This document shows positions 1 through 14,157 of a DNA stretch of 64,000 bases, in pieces. Source of the stretch: Nymphalis io (lineage: Eukaryota; Arthropoda; Insecta; Lepidoptera; Nymphalidae); contig NC_065894.1 in assembly GCF_905147045.1 (NCBI RefSeq), positions 9,399,501 through 9,463,500 of the forward strand, read 5' to 3'. The number at the start of each line of letters is the position of its first letter. Position 1 is the first letter of the stretch. Under the pieces are notes generated by a model. It saw only the letters and a program-made list of their open reading frames with translations, was not told where the DNA came from and ran no database searches. A program made the translations under genes and the position numbers.

Positions 1-177
1 TTAATGGATGAGTAAATTAAGTAAGTAAGTAAGTGTATTCTTACAGTCTCATTTTTTCTAAAGATAAGAAGACACCGACATTATTTATTATGACACGATA
101 TAAATAATTCACACGGAATATATAATAATGATTTCTATGTTATTCCTGATTTTAACCGGTTTATGAAAGAGTACACT

Positions 178-472
178 AACAGCCTGTTAATGTCCCACTG
201 CTGGGCTAAGGCCTCCTCTCCATTTTGAGGAGAAGGTTTGGAGCTTATTCCACCACGCTGCTCCAATATGCGGGTTGGTAGAATACACATGTGGCAGAAT
301 TTTAATGAAATTGTACACATGCAGGTTCCTCACGATGTTTTCCTTCACCGTCAAGCACGAGATGAATTGCAAACAAATTAAGCACATGAATATTCAGTGG
401 TGCTTGCCCGGGTTTGAACCCACGATCATCGTTTAAGATTAACGCGTTTTTACCACTAGGCCATCTCGGCTT
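178..472 (-). mobile_element. tRNA-derived SINE, family 1, full length
   Basis: Read on the minus strand it starts GCCGAGATGGCCTAGTGGTA (box A) followed by a GGTTCAAACCC box B, and ends in AGTGGGACATTAACAGGCTG. One of at least ten copies in the window. Short open frames over it are shadows. Confidence 0.85.
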
Positions 473-3400
473 GCTATGAATGTGTAGAGGAGGTATAAAT
501 GGATCGAGTTATTATTAAAAATACACGGTTTTACAGTTTGCCTACAATGCCTGTTCCCGGGCCGTCGGAAAATTAGCGGTTGCTTGGTCTGTCGTTAACA
601 TTAATATCGTTTCCTTAAAGCTGATTTTAAAATCAATCTATTTATATAATCTACTTATGATTTTTGTCACTCAACATTGCGAGTAGCAAATAAATGCACG
701 TGATAAAAGTTTATTATAAAATTAGCCTAAACATTAAAAATGAGACAGCCGGGTAAAAATATATATATATAATAGATAGATATGTAAATAAAAAGCTGTT
801 CAAGTGTTTGTTTTGCAAAAATGATCTTCTAAGTCGAAATCTTTAAGCAAAACTTACTTATTGTCTAAATTCGTCAAAAAAAAAAAATTATCCATACGTA
901 CAACGTTTACGCGAACAAAGTTGAGGGCGCAACAGTTATTCAATTTCATATATGATTAGGTGTCGTCATATTACTTAAAAGGATGTCGTCCTCATGTTTG
1001 TCCTTCGTAACGTTTAATTAAAATAATGCTTTAAGAAAAGGGAAGGATTGTTTTAATTTGTTAGAGAATGTGTCGGTTTATACTCCCGTGTGTCGTAAAC
1101 CCGAAACTTTAAATGTGAAACATCCAGGAATAAAATGATAAGTTGTATTTTCATCAGTCATGAGATATTTGCTTTAATAAGAAGAATTTTACTTATTTAC
1201 GACACTATTTCGGCTCATTGAGGTATGCCGAGATTTAGCATAAAATATTTGCTTTAATTTAATTAAAACAAGCTTTGTTTAGATTATATAAGATTTCTTA
1301 TTTACAAAGGTTAAATAAATTACAAAAAAAAAGAATATTGTCAGTGAGTGTTTTGCAGACATTACTTATATTTCTATTTTCTCATCTAATGGCATGATAA
1401 ACTTGTCTTGATCACATCGCTTGGCTTGTCGTGTACTGTCGGCTATTGTGGATTTCTGAATAGGTTATGCAGATTACGCAATTTAAAATATAAATAAATC
1501 GATGATGACGAAAGAAGGCACACGTTTTTTTATTATTTTAAGAACAATTACAAAATAATTTATAATATCTATATCATACATGTGTTTGTATCAGCTTTTT
1601 AGTTGCAAAAGCCGCAGTAAGTTGGTCTATGGCTGAGACATTAATCTTAAGCCGGCTTAGACAATTTTATAAATAGAATTACTTTATTAAACAACGCAGA
1701 CGTCTCTAATACCGAAATAAAGAAGGTCACAAGTCAGGTAAATACTGTTCGGAGTAAACGTGTAGGCGAAACCTTTGATGTTTGAAATTTAAGGACAGTA
1801 GGTACCTTTATAAGTTATCAAATACTACTTAAATTTGGCTTGCTATATGTAATATAGTATGGTATTAAGTTCTTAAAGTAATGATTTCATTTTATTACCA
1901 ATGTTTTTGATTCAATATTTCTCAAAAATCAAATGTATTATGTTGATTTACTTATTCGTATTATATTATTGTACTGATTGTAAATAATGATTAAAATATC
2001 GTCCTTTAATAACCTTTAAGAAAAATACCAAGCAACCACATTCAAGGTTGTCTTATAGAACTAGACATCGATTGGCAATTTAAAAATATCGCAAGACGCG
2101 TTTCATGGATAGCGTGGGTGTTCCCATGCCTTACCGGTTCTCAGTATCTATTTATAGATGATAAACAGGAGTGAAGACTACTTGAGTTATTTTATACCTT
2201 TAAGTCATATTGACTTCAATTATTATTAGGTTTCTCTCTTATAATATAATTGGCAGGGTAATCATTTTGGTCGAATATATTTCATTATTTTTTATTATAA
2301 TTGTCTTTCGATTTTCATTGTAGCAAGTCGTCTAGCATGTTATAAAAGTTAATATTGGATGGGTGTGTAATAATGCTGAAACATAAAATTTGGCTTGCAT
2401 AAAATGTAATTAACGGTAGCCAAAATAATTATTGTCATAAAATTTGATTCAATTATAAATCTAAACATATACGTCAATTACAAAACTAAACAATGGCCCC
2501 AATTTGACATTATATTTGAATATAGCGACCTAGTAAAGGCTGCTTTTTGGCTGCAAATAGAATAAACGCTAAGTTACTCAAGATTTAGTAAAGTAACAAG
2601 TTTTCAAACTATATCCATATAGATCCAATAAAAAAGTGCGGGAATGGTCAAACCAACCAGGCCTGTCAATCATTGAACGTCACCTAATCCTATTTCTCGC
2701 TCACGTGTCCCAAAACGTGCGTAGGTCGTTCTTCAAGTAGGCTTAGCTACCGATTGTGCGTCATAACACTCGATGTGAGTAGTCACCGACAATCCTGACA
2801 CCAAGAAGAAGCGCTGTGTAAAGATTGTCAACTTCCTATGTCAGCTAGGAAGCTGTGAACATGACGAAATTTATGTATACAAGTTATATATGAGTGTCTC
2901 GAACGCCAACAAAAATTAAATGGACTTCTTCTTCTTTTAAATACATTTACACATGTAAATATTATTTTGTACTGGGCCCTTTCTAACCTAGCTATATATA
3001 TACCTTAGATTTTTCAACTATCTACGAACAGAAAAAAGGAAGGTTGAATATATAAAGCGAATACTAAATAATATTATTTTGCAATGAAGACATGTTTGTA
3101 TCTTTGCGAAGATGTGATCAGTTTCTGTTTAGTAGGTGATATCAGTTGATGTTTAAATTAATTTAACGTTTTATAGACGTATGCTTAAAAAATATCAGTA
3201 AATACGAAATTTTTACATGAGATAATATTGTTTTGTTGTTTTTATAACCGCATTGTAATTGACGATCGCTACAGGAAAGCAATCTGCGGTCGCAAATTTC
3301 TGGAAAATTTTATAAAACACGCCTTCAATTAATGCGATATTGCAGTGTTATTTCCCAGAACGGGGTTGTATACGCGCACCGACGGGTTATCAGTGCCTAT

Positions 3401-5195
3401 TATTGTTTACTTACCGTGGCGTTCCAACAAAAGCGAAATCGGATTATTTTTTTACTTTCCTTTAACCTCGCTGCATTGTTTTTATTTGCGTCCGGCTGTT
3501 TTGACTCGACAAATAGATCATTTATTTGTTTTCTCTTGTTTCAATTCGATTTTATATCTCTCTCTAACTTGTAATCTCTATTGTATAGTCTTGCAGATAA
3601 TCACTAATGTTTTTTTGTTTAAGCAGCCGAGAGCAATCTACTTCATGATTAATACTTAGTCAGATTTAACTAGTTCCTGATAATCACTGGTACTGTATTA
3701 AATCATGATTAAATAAAATTTTAATAAATTTAAAGCGACCATTGACTTGAACCCAAAATAACTTGCAAACACTCAGTAGTGACTCGTTTCTACCGATTTA
3801 ATTTAAAAACATATTTTGTTTATTTAGAAATATTTCCTAAACGAAAATTGGTAATATTATAATTTCCCGTTTTTTATCATCTTGTATTGAATAATATGTA
3901 TAATTTAGTAATGTTTTTATTTACCATTAAATTTAAATATATTCATTAAAAAATTTAATATATCCGCGGACTTTTAAACGAAACGAAGTCCGCACTCACA
4001 CTCAGCCACTGCACAGTCACTTTATGACTTTCCAGAGTCGGAAACTTGGTGCTATAAGCTCTTTATAAACTTAATAACATTTATAATTATGTAAAATTTC
4101 TATCAAGATTTGTATTTATTTTTGTTATTTATTATATTAGATTTGTTTTTATTTGTATTATTATTTGGTAAACAAAACGCAACCTTTACAATTTAAAATT
4201 ATTAGCCACGGTGAAGGATCGAATCCACCACCCTCAGCTCAGAATTCACAATCATTAAAAAAAGAAACGAAATATATTTTATAAAGCATAACAATTCATT
4301 CGATTTCATACATTTACATTTTTAACTTTTGAAATCGCGAAACAAAAGTAATAATTCTCGTATGTTTAATTTAATGCAATGCAGTATGTAGTGAAGTGAA
4401 CGGCTCCTGATTCGTAGCAGTTATCATAACAAGCTTTGTTTTAAAATATTGCGTATAAAGAGCGCATTGTTAAAACAAGCCATCGATTTTTTTTCGATTC
4501 ACAGCACATTCCTCTTATTAATTTAATCGCTGGTCATTTTGATTACATTTTCGCGTCGAAAGCTGTGATATTATTGCAACTCCAATCTTGCTAATAATAG
4601 CTATAGTTGCAATACCTAGATAAATGTTTTAAAAATGCAATTGTATGTTTTTATGTATACGTTTTTTAAGTTACGATTATTTCGTTTCAATATCGAATTA
4701 AAAAAGATAGTGCCTAAATATACGAAATTTTTAATATATATTTCACTTCATTAAGTATTTTATTTTTTTACATTTAATTTTTTTTTTTTTTTGTATAATA
4801 AGAAGTGCCTTGTGACCTTTCACTCCTTACATCGTACTTGGGTCCGTATCATGGACCGAGAAATACCTTTGTACGTACAATCACGTAGACATTAAAATTC
4901 ATAACCCTTATTGCTATGCTTATAAAGTTCATTGTACATTCGTAAAGTACCGACCTAACTGCGTCTCGCCGTACGGTTAACATCAGACGATGCATTATTA
5001 ATGCCTTTTTATAAAACCACCGCAACCTCCTAATCTAGACGAAATTAAAGCACATTCCGGTAAATTTTCGGGATATAATAATTTTAGTTGGGTTTGCACT
5101 AGTTTTACTATTTAAAATTATAATTTGTTATGAGCGTATATAATAGTGCAATTCTACAATTAGATTAATATGATTTTTTCTCTGAATGTTTTTTA

Positions 5196-5260
5196 TATCA
5201 TGTTTTTCATTTCAGGTAAGAACAAGATTAACCAATTGTAAGAGTGGCGTATAAGTAAGT
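5196..5260 (+). promoter_or_regulatory. candidate recursive-splicing (ratchet) site 1
   Basis: A T-rich tract ends ...TTTTTCATTTCAG at 5215 and is followed with no gap by GTAAGA at 5216, so an acceptor and a donor are fused. A second, consensus donor GTAAGT starts at 5255, leaving a 39-base would-be RS-exon. This is the layout known for ratchet points in very long insect introns. On the same strand as mnb and upstream of its coding exons. Confidence 0.5.
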
Positions 5261-7564
5261 TCCTAAGTACTAAATAAGACTAATTATCGTAAAAGTTTCG
5301 ATGTAATCGATTAAAAGTAAAATTTCGTTTACAACAATGTTTAATTAACAAAATTAATTCGTCTCATTCTCATGTTTCGGCGCTTATCGCATCAATGCTG
5401 ATCGCTACATTTTTAAGGACAATTAAATTCTCTATCAACAATCAAACACTGATTCGATCAACAAAATGGTGTCGTGACTCATAATGGCTTATCGTAGCGC
5501 CACTCCTTGTATCGTACTTGGAAAAAAGTGATGTACAAGCACAACTTATTTTTGGGGTTCTGCATTCGAATTGCTCATTAAAACTTTATCAACTTTGTTG
5601 ACAATACAATAACTGGTATTGCTTACGTCATGTCTTGATAACTTCTCATTTTTATACTTATCACACATAACTTTTACCAAAATATTCCGTCGAAATTTAA
5701 AATTAGAACATAAAAAAGTAGGTTTTCTATGTTTTTTTGCCGATTCTCGCTTAACCATCGAATCATATATGGAGACAGCAATAATGGCAATGTCATCCTA
5801 GCTTTTAAAAATTATACGATGTGTGCCGATGATTGACATGTCTTAATATGACTTATGACTGAGATATAATCGCGACGGGTAAGTTCAATTTAGCTAAAAA
5901 ATCTAATTATTTCTCCGGCTGTACCGTATCGGCGACAAGAAGTGCAAACACGTTCATTCACACATTCGAATTACGAATATATTACAGGATTTGGTTTCCT
6001 GTTCCTGCTTCAGAAATCTCGTATTTTTACCTACGCACGGCTCTTGGACTGATATTTCATAAAGCGCGTACGCTGAACAATGCCTTATTAAACTGGATTC
6101 CCTTGTAAATTACAGTAGCAACTTGCAATAAAAAATGAACGTGACTTGATTAATTGGACTGGTAATAGGGACTTCAGTTGCAAAGTTGCCTTGGGTTCAA
6201 GGGAATTCATTAATTATAAATAGTTATAAATATACGGCACATTTAATAAAAATGGAATCCTCGAGATATCGATTGATAAATTATATCGATGTTTTTTGTC
6301 ACGAACGTATGTTGTTGTTTGTTATGTACAGTACACCTGTAACCACAGTCCTTATGTAGAATGTCTATATTTGACTTCAACGATAAACAAGTCAAATAAA
6401 ACCGGTAGTACACAACTACATAAGCTGTTATAATTTGAAAATTTGCTATAACTATTAAAATATTTTATTTCATATATTTCGATAACGAACTAAAAAAAAA
6501 ACGAAAAGTCAAAGGTCATAAATAAATTACTTATTATTATTTAACGAGTCATCAAATTGACTTTTAAAAAGTGTTTTGTTGGCCAACGAAACCGGATGAA
6601 ACGGATATTTACCATGGCTCCTTACAAAAAACGAAACGCGAACAACAGGTGTTCAGCTCTTCGGACTCCACATCCGGCGGAGGACTTCACGACTTATATT
6701 TCTTTTTATACGCCTTTTTTTATTTATTTTATAACGTACTTTTACTTTCTGAAACTCGATCCGATCAAAATAATAACACAACGTAAACTTTTCTCTCGAT
6801 ACATAACTGGGTTGTTCTTTCGGTTCATTAAATCATTTCAAATTTAAGATTTTCAATAAATGTAAACATATCGACATAAGTATTGAAATAGTCGCCAGAA
6901 CATCGTACAATTCGTAACATTTTCATTTGTTAAATTCAAAATTTAAAATAAAAATATTAAGAAGGTGCTTTTGTTTTAATTCGATTGATACGTTCTTCGG
7001 ATGTTACAAATATTATAATCCTTTTCTGAGCTGAAGCTGAACTAACTACATTTATACACGAAATTACAATCGGCTTATTTTCCTTGGTTCGTATGTCAGT
7101 TTTCATAATTAAAAAATAAATGTGGTTACTTTTTACATCTCTGTAATAATTTTAATAAAAATAATTATAAAGCGTTATCACTACATACTTTCCGTTACAT
7201 TTAGGACGGATTGTGGCGCCAAAAAATCCTTATCACGTATGGAAACTAGTTCAATGTGTTCGGTTTGTGTTCATAAACCGGTACTTATCGAGACGATATC
7301 AGTGTAATTATTTAGATTTCCAAGATAAAGCAATGCAGTATTGCGCAAGCTACGAAAATTTTCTGATAAGGTTGTCAAGTAACAATCTATGACCGTGACG
7401 AAAGAAGGCTTTATCTAAGAAAGTGTAATTTTAATACATGACTTGCCTTTTTTTATATAACTAATTATCTGATAAACCTTTGTTATAAACATGATGTCTC
7501 GTTGTTAAGCAGTTAACATAACATATGAATCAATGTGGATCGATTCATATGATTTTTTATATAT

Positions 7565-7834
7565 TGATTGGCAGACTGGCAAATGTGCCACCTGTGATGG
7601 TAAGTGATGGTAAGTGGTCACCAACGCCCATAGACATTGGCGCTGTAAGAAATTTTAACCAATCCCTACATCGCCAATGCCCACAAACTATTGGAAATAA
7701 TGTTATGTTTCTTGTGACTTTGGCTCCATAATCCTTACAACCTTAATATAACAATATTAAGTATTGCTGTTTAGCGGTAGAAAAAATGATAAGTGGGTAG
7801 TACCTATGGGCTTGAAGCCCTATCATCAAGTAAG
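7565..7834 (-). mobile_element. LINE-3'-end/SINE-like element, family 2, degenerate
   Basis: On the minus strand it shows the family order: GGTAGTACC/CCACTTATCA, TTCTACCGC, CAGCAATACTTA, then TTGGCGATGT, CCAATGTCTATGGGCGTTGG and TGACCACTTACCATCA. Heavily mutated copy. Confidence 0.65.
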
Positions 7835-8312
7835 TTAATTCTCTAGAATTTCTACTTAGAATATATTGTTATTATTTTTTAAGCCAAAAAAAGGAAGGTC
7901 GTTTCTATTGTCATTATTTGGTGCTTCAGGTTTAAATTCAACCGAGGGGCCAAAAACGTATTATGTAGCGTCCTTTCCATAATGCTTGGTTAAAGATAGT
8001 TTTTAGAATAAGTGCTTTATTTATTTTAATCAAAATATTTAAAAATAGAATTATGTTTATGTCTACTGGTCTACATTTTTTTTTGTATATGTATATCTAC
8101 GTGTTTTTTGTATGATATCGTCAATGTCGTTAAGAACGATGAGTCAGTCCAGGCTGTCAGACTATCTTTAAAAAAACCCAATCCAATTGTATATGTTCTT
8201 TCTTTTCATTGATAAAATATTATGTTATTTCCTTTTACTAGACTGGATAACACATATTATTTTAATATCTTCTTTTTTTGCAAAAATAAATAAAAAAAGC
8301 TATGAATGTTAT

Positions 8313-8570
8313 ATGGAGTCGAGAAGGTTTTAACGCGTAAATCTTAACCGGACTTAACCCCGGGTAAGCGCAACAAAATAATGATGTGCTTAATTGGTCG
8401 TCGGCAGTGAAGGAAAACATCATGATGAAAGCTACATACTGCATATGTCTAATAATAATCTATCACATTTGTATCCACCAACAGGCATTGGGGCATTGTG
8501 ATGGAATAAGCTCCAAACCTCCTCAAAAAGAGACGAGGCCAGCAGTTTGACATTCACGGACTGACACTGA
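8313..8570 (+). mobile_element. SINE family 1, degenerate copy
   Basis: Starts GTCGAGAAGGTTTTAACGCG and keeps AATCTTAACCGG, GTGAAGGAAAACATCATGA and GGAATAAGCTCCAAACC in the family order. Box B is damaged. Confidence 0.65.
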
Positions 8571-9400
8571 TATATTGTATACAATCATCGCTCCTCTGCT
8601 TCCTTACTATTGTTCGTTTTCCTGTTTGACGATACTACAATAATATATTTTTTACCTTCCCATAACTCTTTCTAACTCTTATTTCGTGATGTATGAACAA
8701 ACTGTAACAACTTGTTGCATCGCGGCGTACCGTCGTATTGATTTTAAAGTCATTGTCATTACTCGTCTCTCTCTTAAAAATATGTATCTCCCGGTAGTAT
8801 ACATCGTAACGTATTCGTTACTAATTGTGGTAGGGGGAAATGACGCTATTGATTTTTATGAAAAACTCGACATTTACTTATGTCACTCTAGAAATTTTCT
8901 TTTGATACTGATTTCAAATTAGAAATTGTGATAAATTGATGACGATATAATTTCAATAATTTGGTTTAGATATTGATATGGAAAACAAACCGATTAAATA
9001 ATAAAAACGTTTATCGGTACAGGATATCCAAATAATAATAATATAATTCGTTTACGACTAATCATTCAACTAACAAGTCCATTTTCAGATGACAATAAAA
9101 TACAGAACGCTAATTTTGATACATTTTAAGTGCAAATACAGCTACTAGTGTATATAAATGTATTCTAACTTACTTGAGCGTAATTCTATTAAACAAGGAA
9201 AAAAGCATTGGTTATTATATTTTTAAAACCATTCCATTCCGCGAACTTTTGGCCAATCCCTCATAACAAGTATAAAAGTGACAAGTATATAAGTTGCGAT
9301 AAAAGCACATACCTACGTTTGTTGATAAACAAGTTATTGTGCGAAACTATTTTATCTGTAGCCTAACGTTATATACGTGTTACACGTGATTGAAAAATGT

Positions 9401-9437
9401 TTTTTTTATCATCATGAACTCCATGATGATAAAAAAA
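9401..9437. repeat. perfect 16-bp inverted repeat
   Basis: Arms 9401-9416 and 9422-9437 (T7 ATCATCATG and its complement) around the five-base loop AACTC. A stable AT-rich stem; no function assigned. Confidence 0.9.
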
Positions 9438-9784
9438 GAAGTTCAAAAATTCAATTCGTGTCGTTATTTACAGTTATATAGATCTGAACTTATCTAAATT
9501 ACAATTGCTAGTAGATATATGTCTAAGATGTTCTATATATTGTAAACAAATATTGAATTGAATCTGTCTATGATGGCATTTAAATGAGGTTATGGGTATT
9601 AATTGTTCTTTGTGCTTTAAACCACTCAAATATATACTCAGCTAACTTGAAGTACTATTAAGATTTACTTTACCGTTTGTAGGGGCTTTGTGTATCGCTT
9701 CGGTGATAGTGGATAATTATTTCAGGCACACTAAATATTTTTCAATTCCTATTATTGCAAGCATTGATCATGTAGGGTATTAGT

Positions 9785-9872
9785 TCTTGTAGTGCCAGTG
9801 TCTATGCGTGATCATGACTACCTGTCATCAGGTGGTCAATTTGTTCGTCCTGTCTGTTAGAGTAAATTAAAA
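9785..9872 (+). mobile_element. family 2 repeat, 3' fragment
   Basis: CCAGTGTCTATGCGTGATCA, CTGTCATCAGGTGGTCAATT and TGTTCGTCCTGTCT match the 3' part of family 2. It lies only 17 bases before the SINE at 9889. Confidence 0.5.
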
Positions 9873-9888
9873 ACAAATTATTAATATT

Positions 9889-10171
9889 AGCCGAGATGGC
9901 CCAGTGGTAAGAACGCGTGAATCTTAACCGATGACCGTGGGTTCAAACCCGGGTAAGCACCACTGAATTTTGGTGTGCTTAATTTGTGGTTATAATTCAT
10001 CTCGTGCTTGACAGTGAAGGAAAACATCGTAAGGAAACCTGCATGAGTCTAATTTAACTGAAATTCTGCCACATGTGTATTCCACCAATCCGCATTGGAG
10101 CAGCGTTGTGGAATAAGCTTCAAACCTCCTCAAAAAAGGATATGAGACCAGACATTCACGTGCTCTTACTG
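9889..10171 (+). mobile_element. tRNA-derived SINE, family 1
   Basis: AGCCGAGATGGCCCAGTGGT (box A) and GGTTCAAACCC (box B) are intact. The body follows the family to CCTCCTCAAAAAAGGAT, with a damaged 3' end. Confidence 0.85.
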
Positions 10172-10527
10172 CTAAAAAATTAAAATGGCATTAATTTTTC
10201 CAAGTAAAATAAAAAAAATACTACATAATTCTTAGTCAACGGATCCGACGCGCCGTCTCGGCCTCCTGTCGGAAAAATATAATCCATCATAAACACTTAT
10301 TCATATGTTCTAACACAAACACTGAATTTCCCACGTCGCGACGTTTATTGTGACATGGCCTGTGTGATGAGTTGTGGCGAAACCGATTATAAAACTTGTA
10401 TAGTATTTATCATTGATTCTCATAAATAATCTCGTTATCGACTTTCGTATTATATGTAAAAGAGTTAATCAAAGCAATGTTCATGTAATAATCATATATA
10501 ATTAACGTACGAATAATAAATTCACAT

Positions 10528-10615
10528 TCCAACTGCTGTGGAAAGGCCGCTTTTCCTCTAAAGGTTAGGCTTGGAGCGTATTCCATCATACTCCTCCAAT
10601 GCATGTTCGTGAATA
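10528..10615 (-). mobile_element. SINE family 1, degenerate 3' fragment
   Basis: AGGCTTGGAGCGTATTCCAT and CTCCTCCAATGCATG match the 3' half of the family in reverse orientation; strongly mutated. Confidence 0.45.
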
Positions 10616-11234
10616 AAATAATATAGTTACACATTTTATTGCACACCAAGACAAAACAGTTCAGCTGAAAACAGATAAATCTAAATAGTAAGCATATATA
10701 ACTCATTTCATTATTTAATTAATTACATTTTATTTGATAATGAATGCGGTATACGTAAGCCTTGATGCCTCTGTAAATTTAATTTCAAATACTAAATACT
10801 TCAATAGCAAATAAAAGCCAGCTTACATCAAAGAGCTATATAAAAGGAATTTGATGAAAATTTCCATTGCACTGATGAAGCAAAAATATATCAAATAATA
10901 TGATTAAAGAAATCATTTTTCCAATAGAAATCGCTTTACGCTAAACAATTGCGTCGGCGTACGAATCGCGAGAGCCGCCACCCCGGGGAAATTACGTGCC
11001 ACCGAGCAATGGCAATACTAGTCTACTGCAACTAATAAATGTAATTAATTTCCTATCTACCAAACAATATAACTCTTTTTAGTTTGTCTTCGATTTTATC
11101 GTACATGTTGAATGTCGATTCATTTCTATTACAAAGGACTTCTTTATAAATTTTTAAAATAAAATTTATTTGAATCTGACGCCACAAACAAATGATAATT
11201 AGATTGTTATTATTTTTTTTATATAATATGTGTA

Positions 11235-11478
11235 GGTCATCTGATGGTAATCGGTCATGTCGACGACGACGACGTTGGCGCCGTAAAAAATATTAACCAC
11301 ATTTTACACCGCCAATGCGCCGCCTACCTTGCGAACAAAAATGTAACGTCGCTTGTGCCTTTAATTAAACTGACTCACTCACCCTTCCAACCTGAACACA
11401 ACAATACCAAGTGTTGCTATTTGGCATTACAATATGTGATAAGTGGGGAACCTACCCAGACGGGCTTGCTCAAAGCCT
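11235..11478 (-). mobile_element. family 2 repeat, degenerate, minus orientation
   Basis: AGGTCATCTGATGGTAATCG, TTGGCGCCGTAAAAAATATT, ACTGACTCACTCACCCTTCC and GGGGAACCTACCCAGACGGG match the reverse of family 2. A 109-residue open frame across it is a shadow of the repeat. Confidence 0.65.
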
Positions 11479-12894
11479 TACGCTTTTATTTTATCTCGTT
11501 GCTGAAACGAAAAAAAAATTGTTGCAAAATTTCGTCTCGATTTGTTAATTTCATCCTGAATAAATTCTGTTAAATATTTAACAACAAGTGAAGTTATATT
11601 AAAGCTTGTAAAATATTGCAACTTCTTATTCGAGTATCTACACAACTGCTACAGTGGTTTATCTAAACCTTCTCTAAACTCTTCAATACTATATATATTT
11701 CTAACAAGCATAGCTTTAACAAAAAAAGGAAACCTCTGCCGTTTTATGCACATTAAACTAACTACTCTACGTTCCAACTTCGATAAAATAAATTAATTTT
11801 CGTAGTAAAAATTATATGGCCATTGCTTGAATTATTGAATTGAAATAATTGGCTATTTAAAATAATAAAAGATCGTAATCTATGGCATAAAAGTTATTAA
11901 AAAAAGTGTGTTTATACTGATTGAAGTTTAAACATCAATAGCTAATCCTTTTATTAAATCTTTAGTAAAATTATGTAGTAGAAACTAACCGACCTTAGTC
12001 AAACCATTAGTGAACATAATAAAATGAAATATTTCCTCGAAACTAACTACCAGCACTACAACAATAAAAACAAAGTTATAAGTGAAGAATGGAAGTATAG
12101 CCCATAGCGACTGGTTGGCGTATTGTTCTAGAAATAGAATAACGTTATTGAATCCTTTCTGTCACGGAACTCTAAAAACGTACCAACAGACATAAGCCGA
12201 GGGACAGGTGTCTCTAGGGAAACAGGTTTCTCGGTGGCGAGCCGACCGTGTGAATGGACATGATGGATCTTCTCATACACCAAAACTAGTTTTTTTTATT
12301 ACTCAAACTATTCTATTTGTTTCCACAAACATTGTTTTTAACGATAGCCGCTTACGAGTGATGAAATAATTGGCGATAATTGTGCGATTTTTTTTTAACT
12401 CTGCAATCGTATTGAAGATAAGACTATCTTAGTAGCTAAACTATACTATTCAACATAGATGTAAATGAAAATCGGTTGAGAACTAGTATCACGACTAGTA
12501 AGTTAAAATGTTAAATCGTAATCGAAATTCGACCTTTTTTATAATCTTTTGACCACTCCTTGTTTTCATCTACGGCATGGTAACATTCGAATAATATGAG
12601 TTATATTGAAACCCAAAGAAGGGGAGGATGTTTTGTAGGAATAATAAAAACGGACTACAAGTTATTATGTACACATATTAATACTATGTTTTTATTGAAA
12701 CAAAAACTCTGGTAGTTACAAAATATAATGTGTATTTAATTACAAGACATTATCAATAATAGTCTTAGGAAATGTTTCTCGGGAATTATGATGTGACATG
12801 GAATGTTATGTAAATATTATTAGTAATTAATTATTACATTATTTTAAAATAACGATCCATGGACTATTATTTTTAATGATACATGACACCTATT

Positions 12895-13135
12895 AGGTAG
12901 GCTGGCAATGAAACTAACAGATTATAAGGTAGGCCATTATGTTCTCAATGTAAGTCCTCAGTGCTACCCTTGGAATATAACTTAGTAGTTTTCGCCCGCG
13001 TCTTCGCCCGCGTGTTAGGGGAGAGGGGCAGATATTAGGTACCCTATGTTCTTTTCTGTACCCCTGACAACGTCTATGCAAAATTTCATAATGATCGGTC
13101 GGGCAGTTTAGACGTGAAAGCGTAACAAACAAACG
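12895..13135. repeat. dispersed lepidopteran-type repeat
   Basis: Contains tandem TTCGCCCGCG words, the ACCCTATGTTCTTTTCTGTA segment, ATTTCATAATGATCGGTCGG and GTGAAAGCGTAACAAACAAA. This motif series recurs across lepidopteran genomes in my experience. Family name not assigned. Confidence 0.5.
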
Positions 13136-13694
13136 GAATCACTTTCGCATCGATGATATTAGTAAGGATTATGTTCCTTGAGCTTGTTACAATGGGATAC
13201 TCGCTCTCAACCAGAACTGGCATTTATTATACATAAATACATATTTTCAGTAATTATATCTGTCAAAATAATGAAAAAACACAGCTATGTATTTGGATCG
13301 AATAATTGCAAAATCCACGTAAACATATTTTGTCTATTCGGCACGTGTAAGCTAATCCATATCAAAATGTGATAACTTCCTTGTTTACGATATATGTATG
13401 GCTTTAAGAGATTATTGTTACGATTTTATATGTCTATGCTCGTGATTAATTGTAATCGTTGTTACTATGTTATAATATTATTGCGTTATATATATTTATG
13501 TAAACATATTACTAAAAAAACTTACGATTAATTAAATATATTCCTATTAATCGTTACGTAATTTGTTTCTATGTGATTGCTATGTCCATTATCATTTGTA
13601 ATTTTAATTAATTAAAATAAGACTTATTAATTTTAAATTCATTCAGTATTAAAAATATAATATATTAATTGAATTCCATTTCAGATCAAAGTTA

Positions 13695-13799
13695 CCGTAA
13701 CAGCCTGTGAATGTCCCACTGCTGGGCTAAAGGCCTCCTCTCCTCTTTTTGAGGAGAAGGTTTGGAGCTTATTCCACCACGCTGCTCCAATGCGGGTTA
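13695..13799 (-). mobile_element. SINE family 1, 3' fragment
   Basis: About 105 bases of the 3' end (AACAGCCTGTGAATGTCCCA to CTGCTCCAATGCGGGTT in reverse), truncated at the 5' side as expected of incomplete reverse transcription. Well conserved. Confidence 0.8.
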
Positions 13800-14157
13800 T
13801 TAGTTAAATATATATAATTATTTAATTCTAGTATTTACTATACGTGCTACAAATAATATTCTAGTAGCTAACATATGCCACTTAGCTATTTATTTTAAAG
13901 CTGAACTCAATTTATATTGATTCGTGTGCTTTAAATAATATTTGTATTACGGGTTTATCTTTCCTGAATATTTACAGTTTTATTATGAAATATGTAATGA
14001 GTTCTATGAACGTTATTGATCATGAAAAATATCAATTACTTACGTATACACAAAACATTGTGATAATTATAAGTACCAAATAAGCTAAAAATAACCGTTA
14101 TGGTTTTCCCTGTAAATGTTTTCGATTTTTAATGAAATAGGTATAGCTTATACAGTA

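Noticed and set aside
11244..11573. 109-residue open frame on the + strand
   Set aside because: It runs across a reversed family 2 repeat; the protein is just translated repeat.
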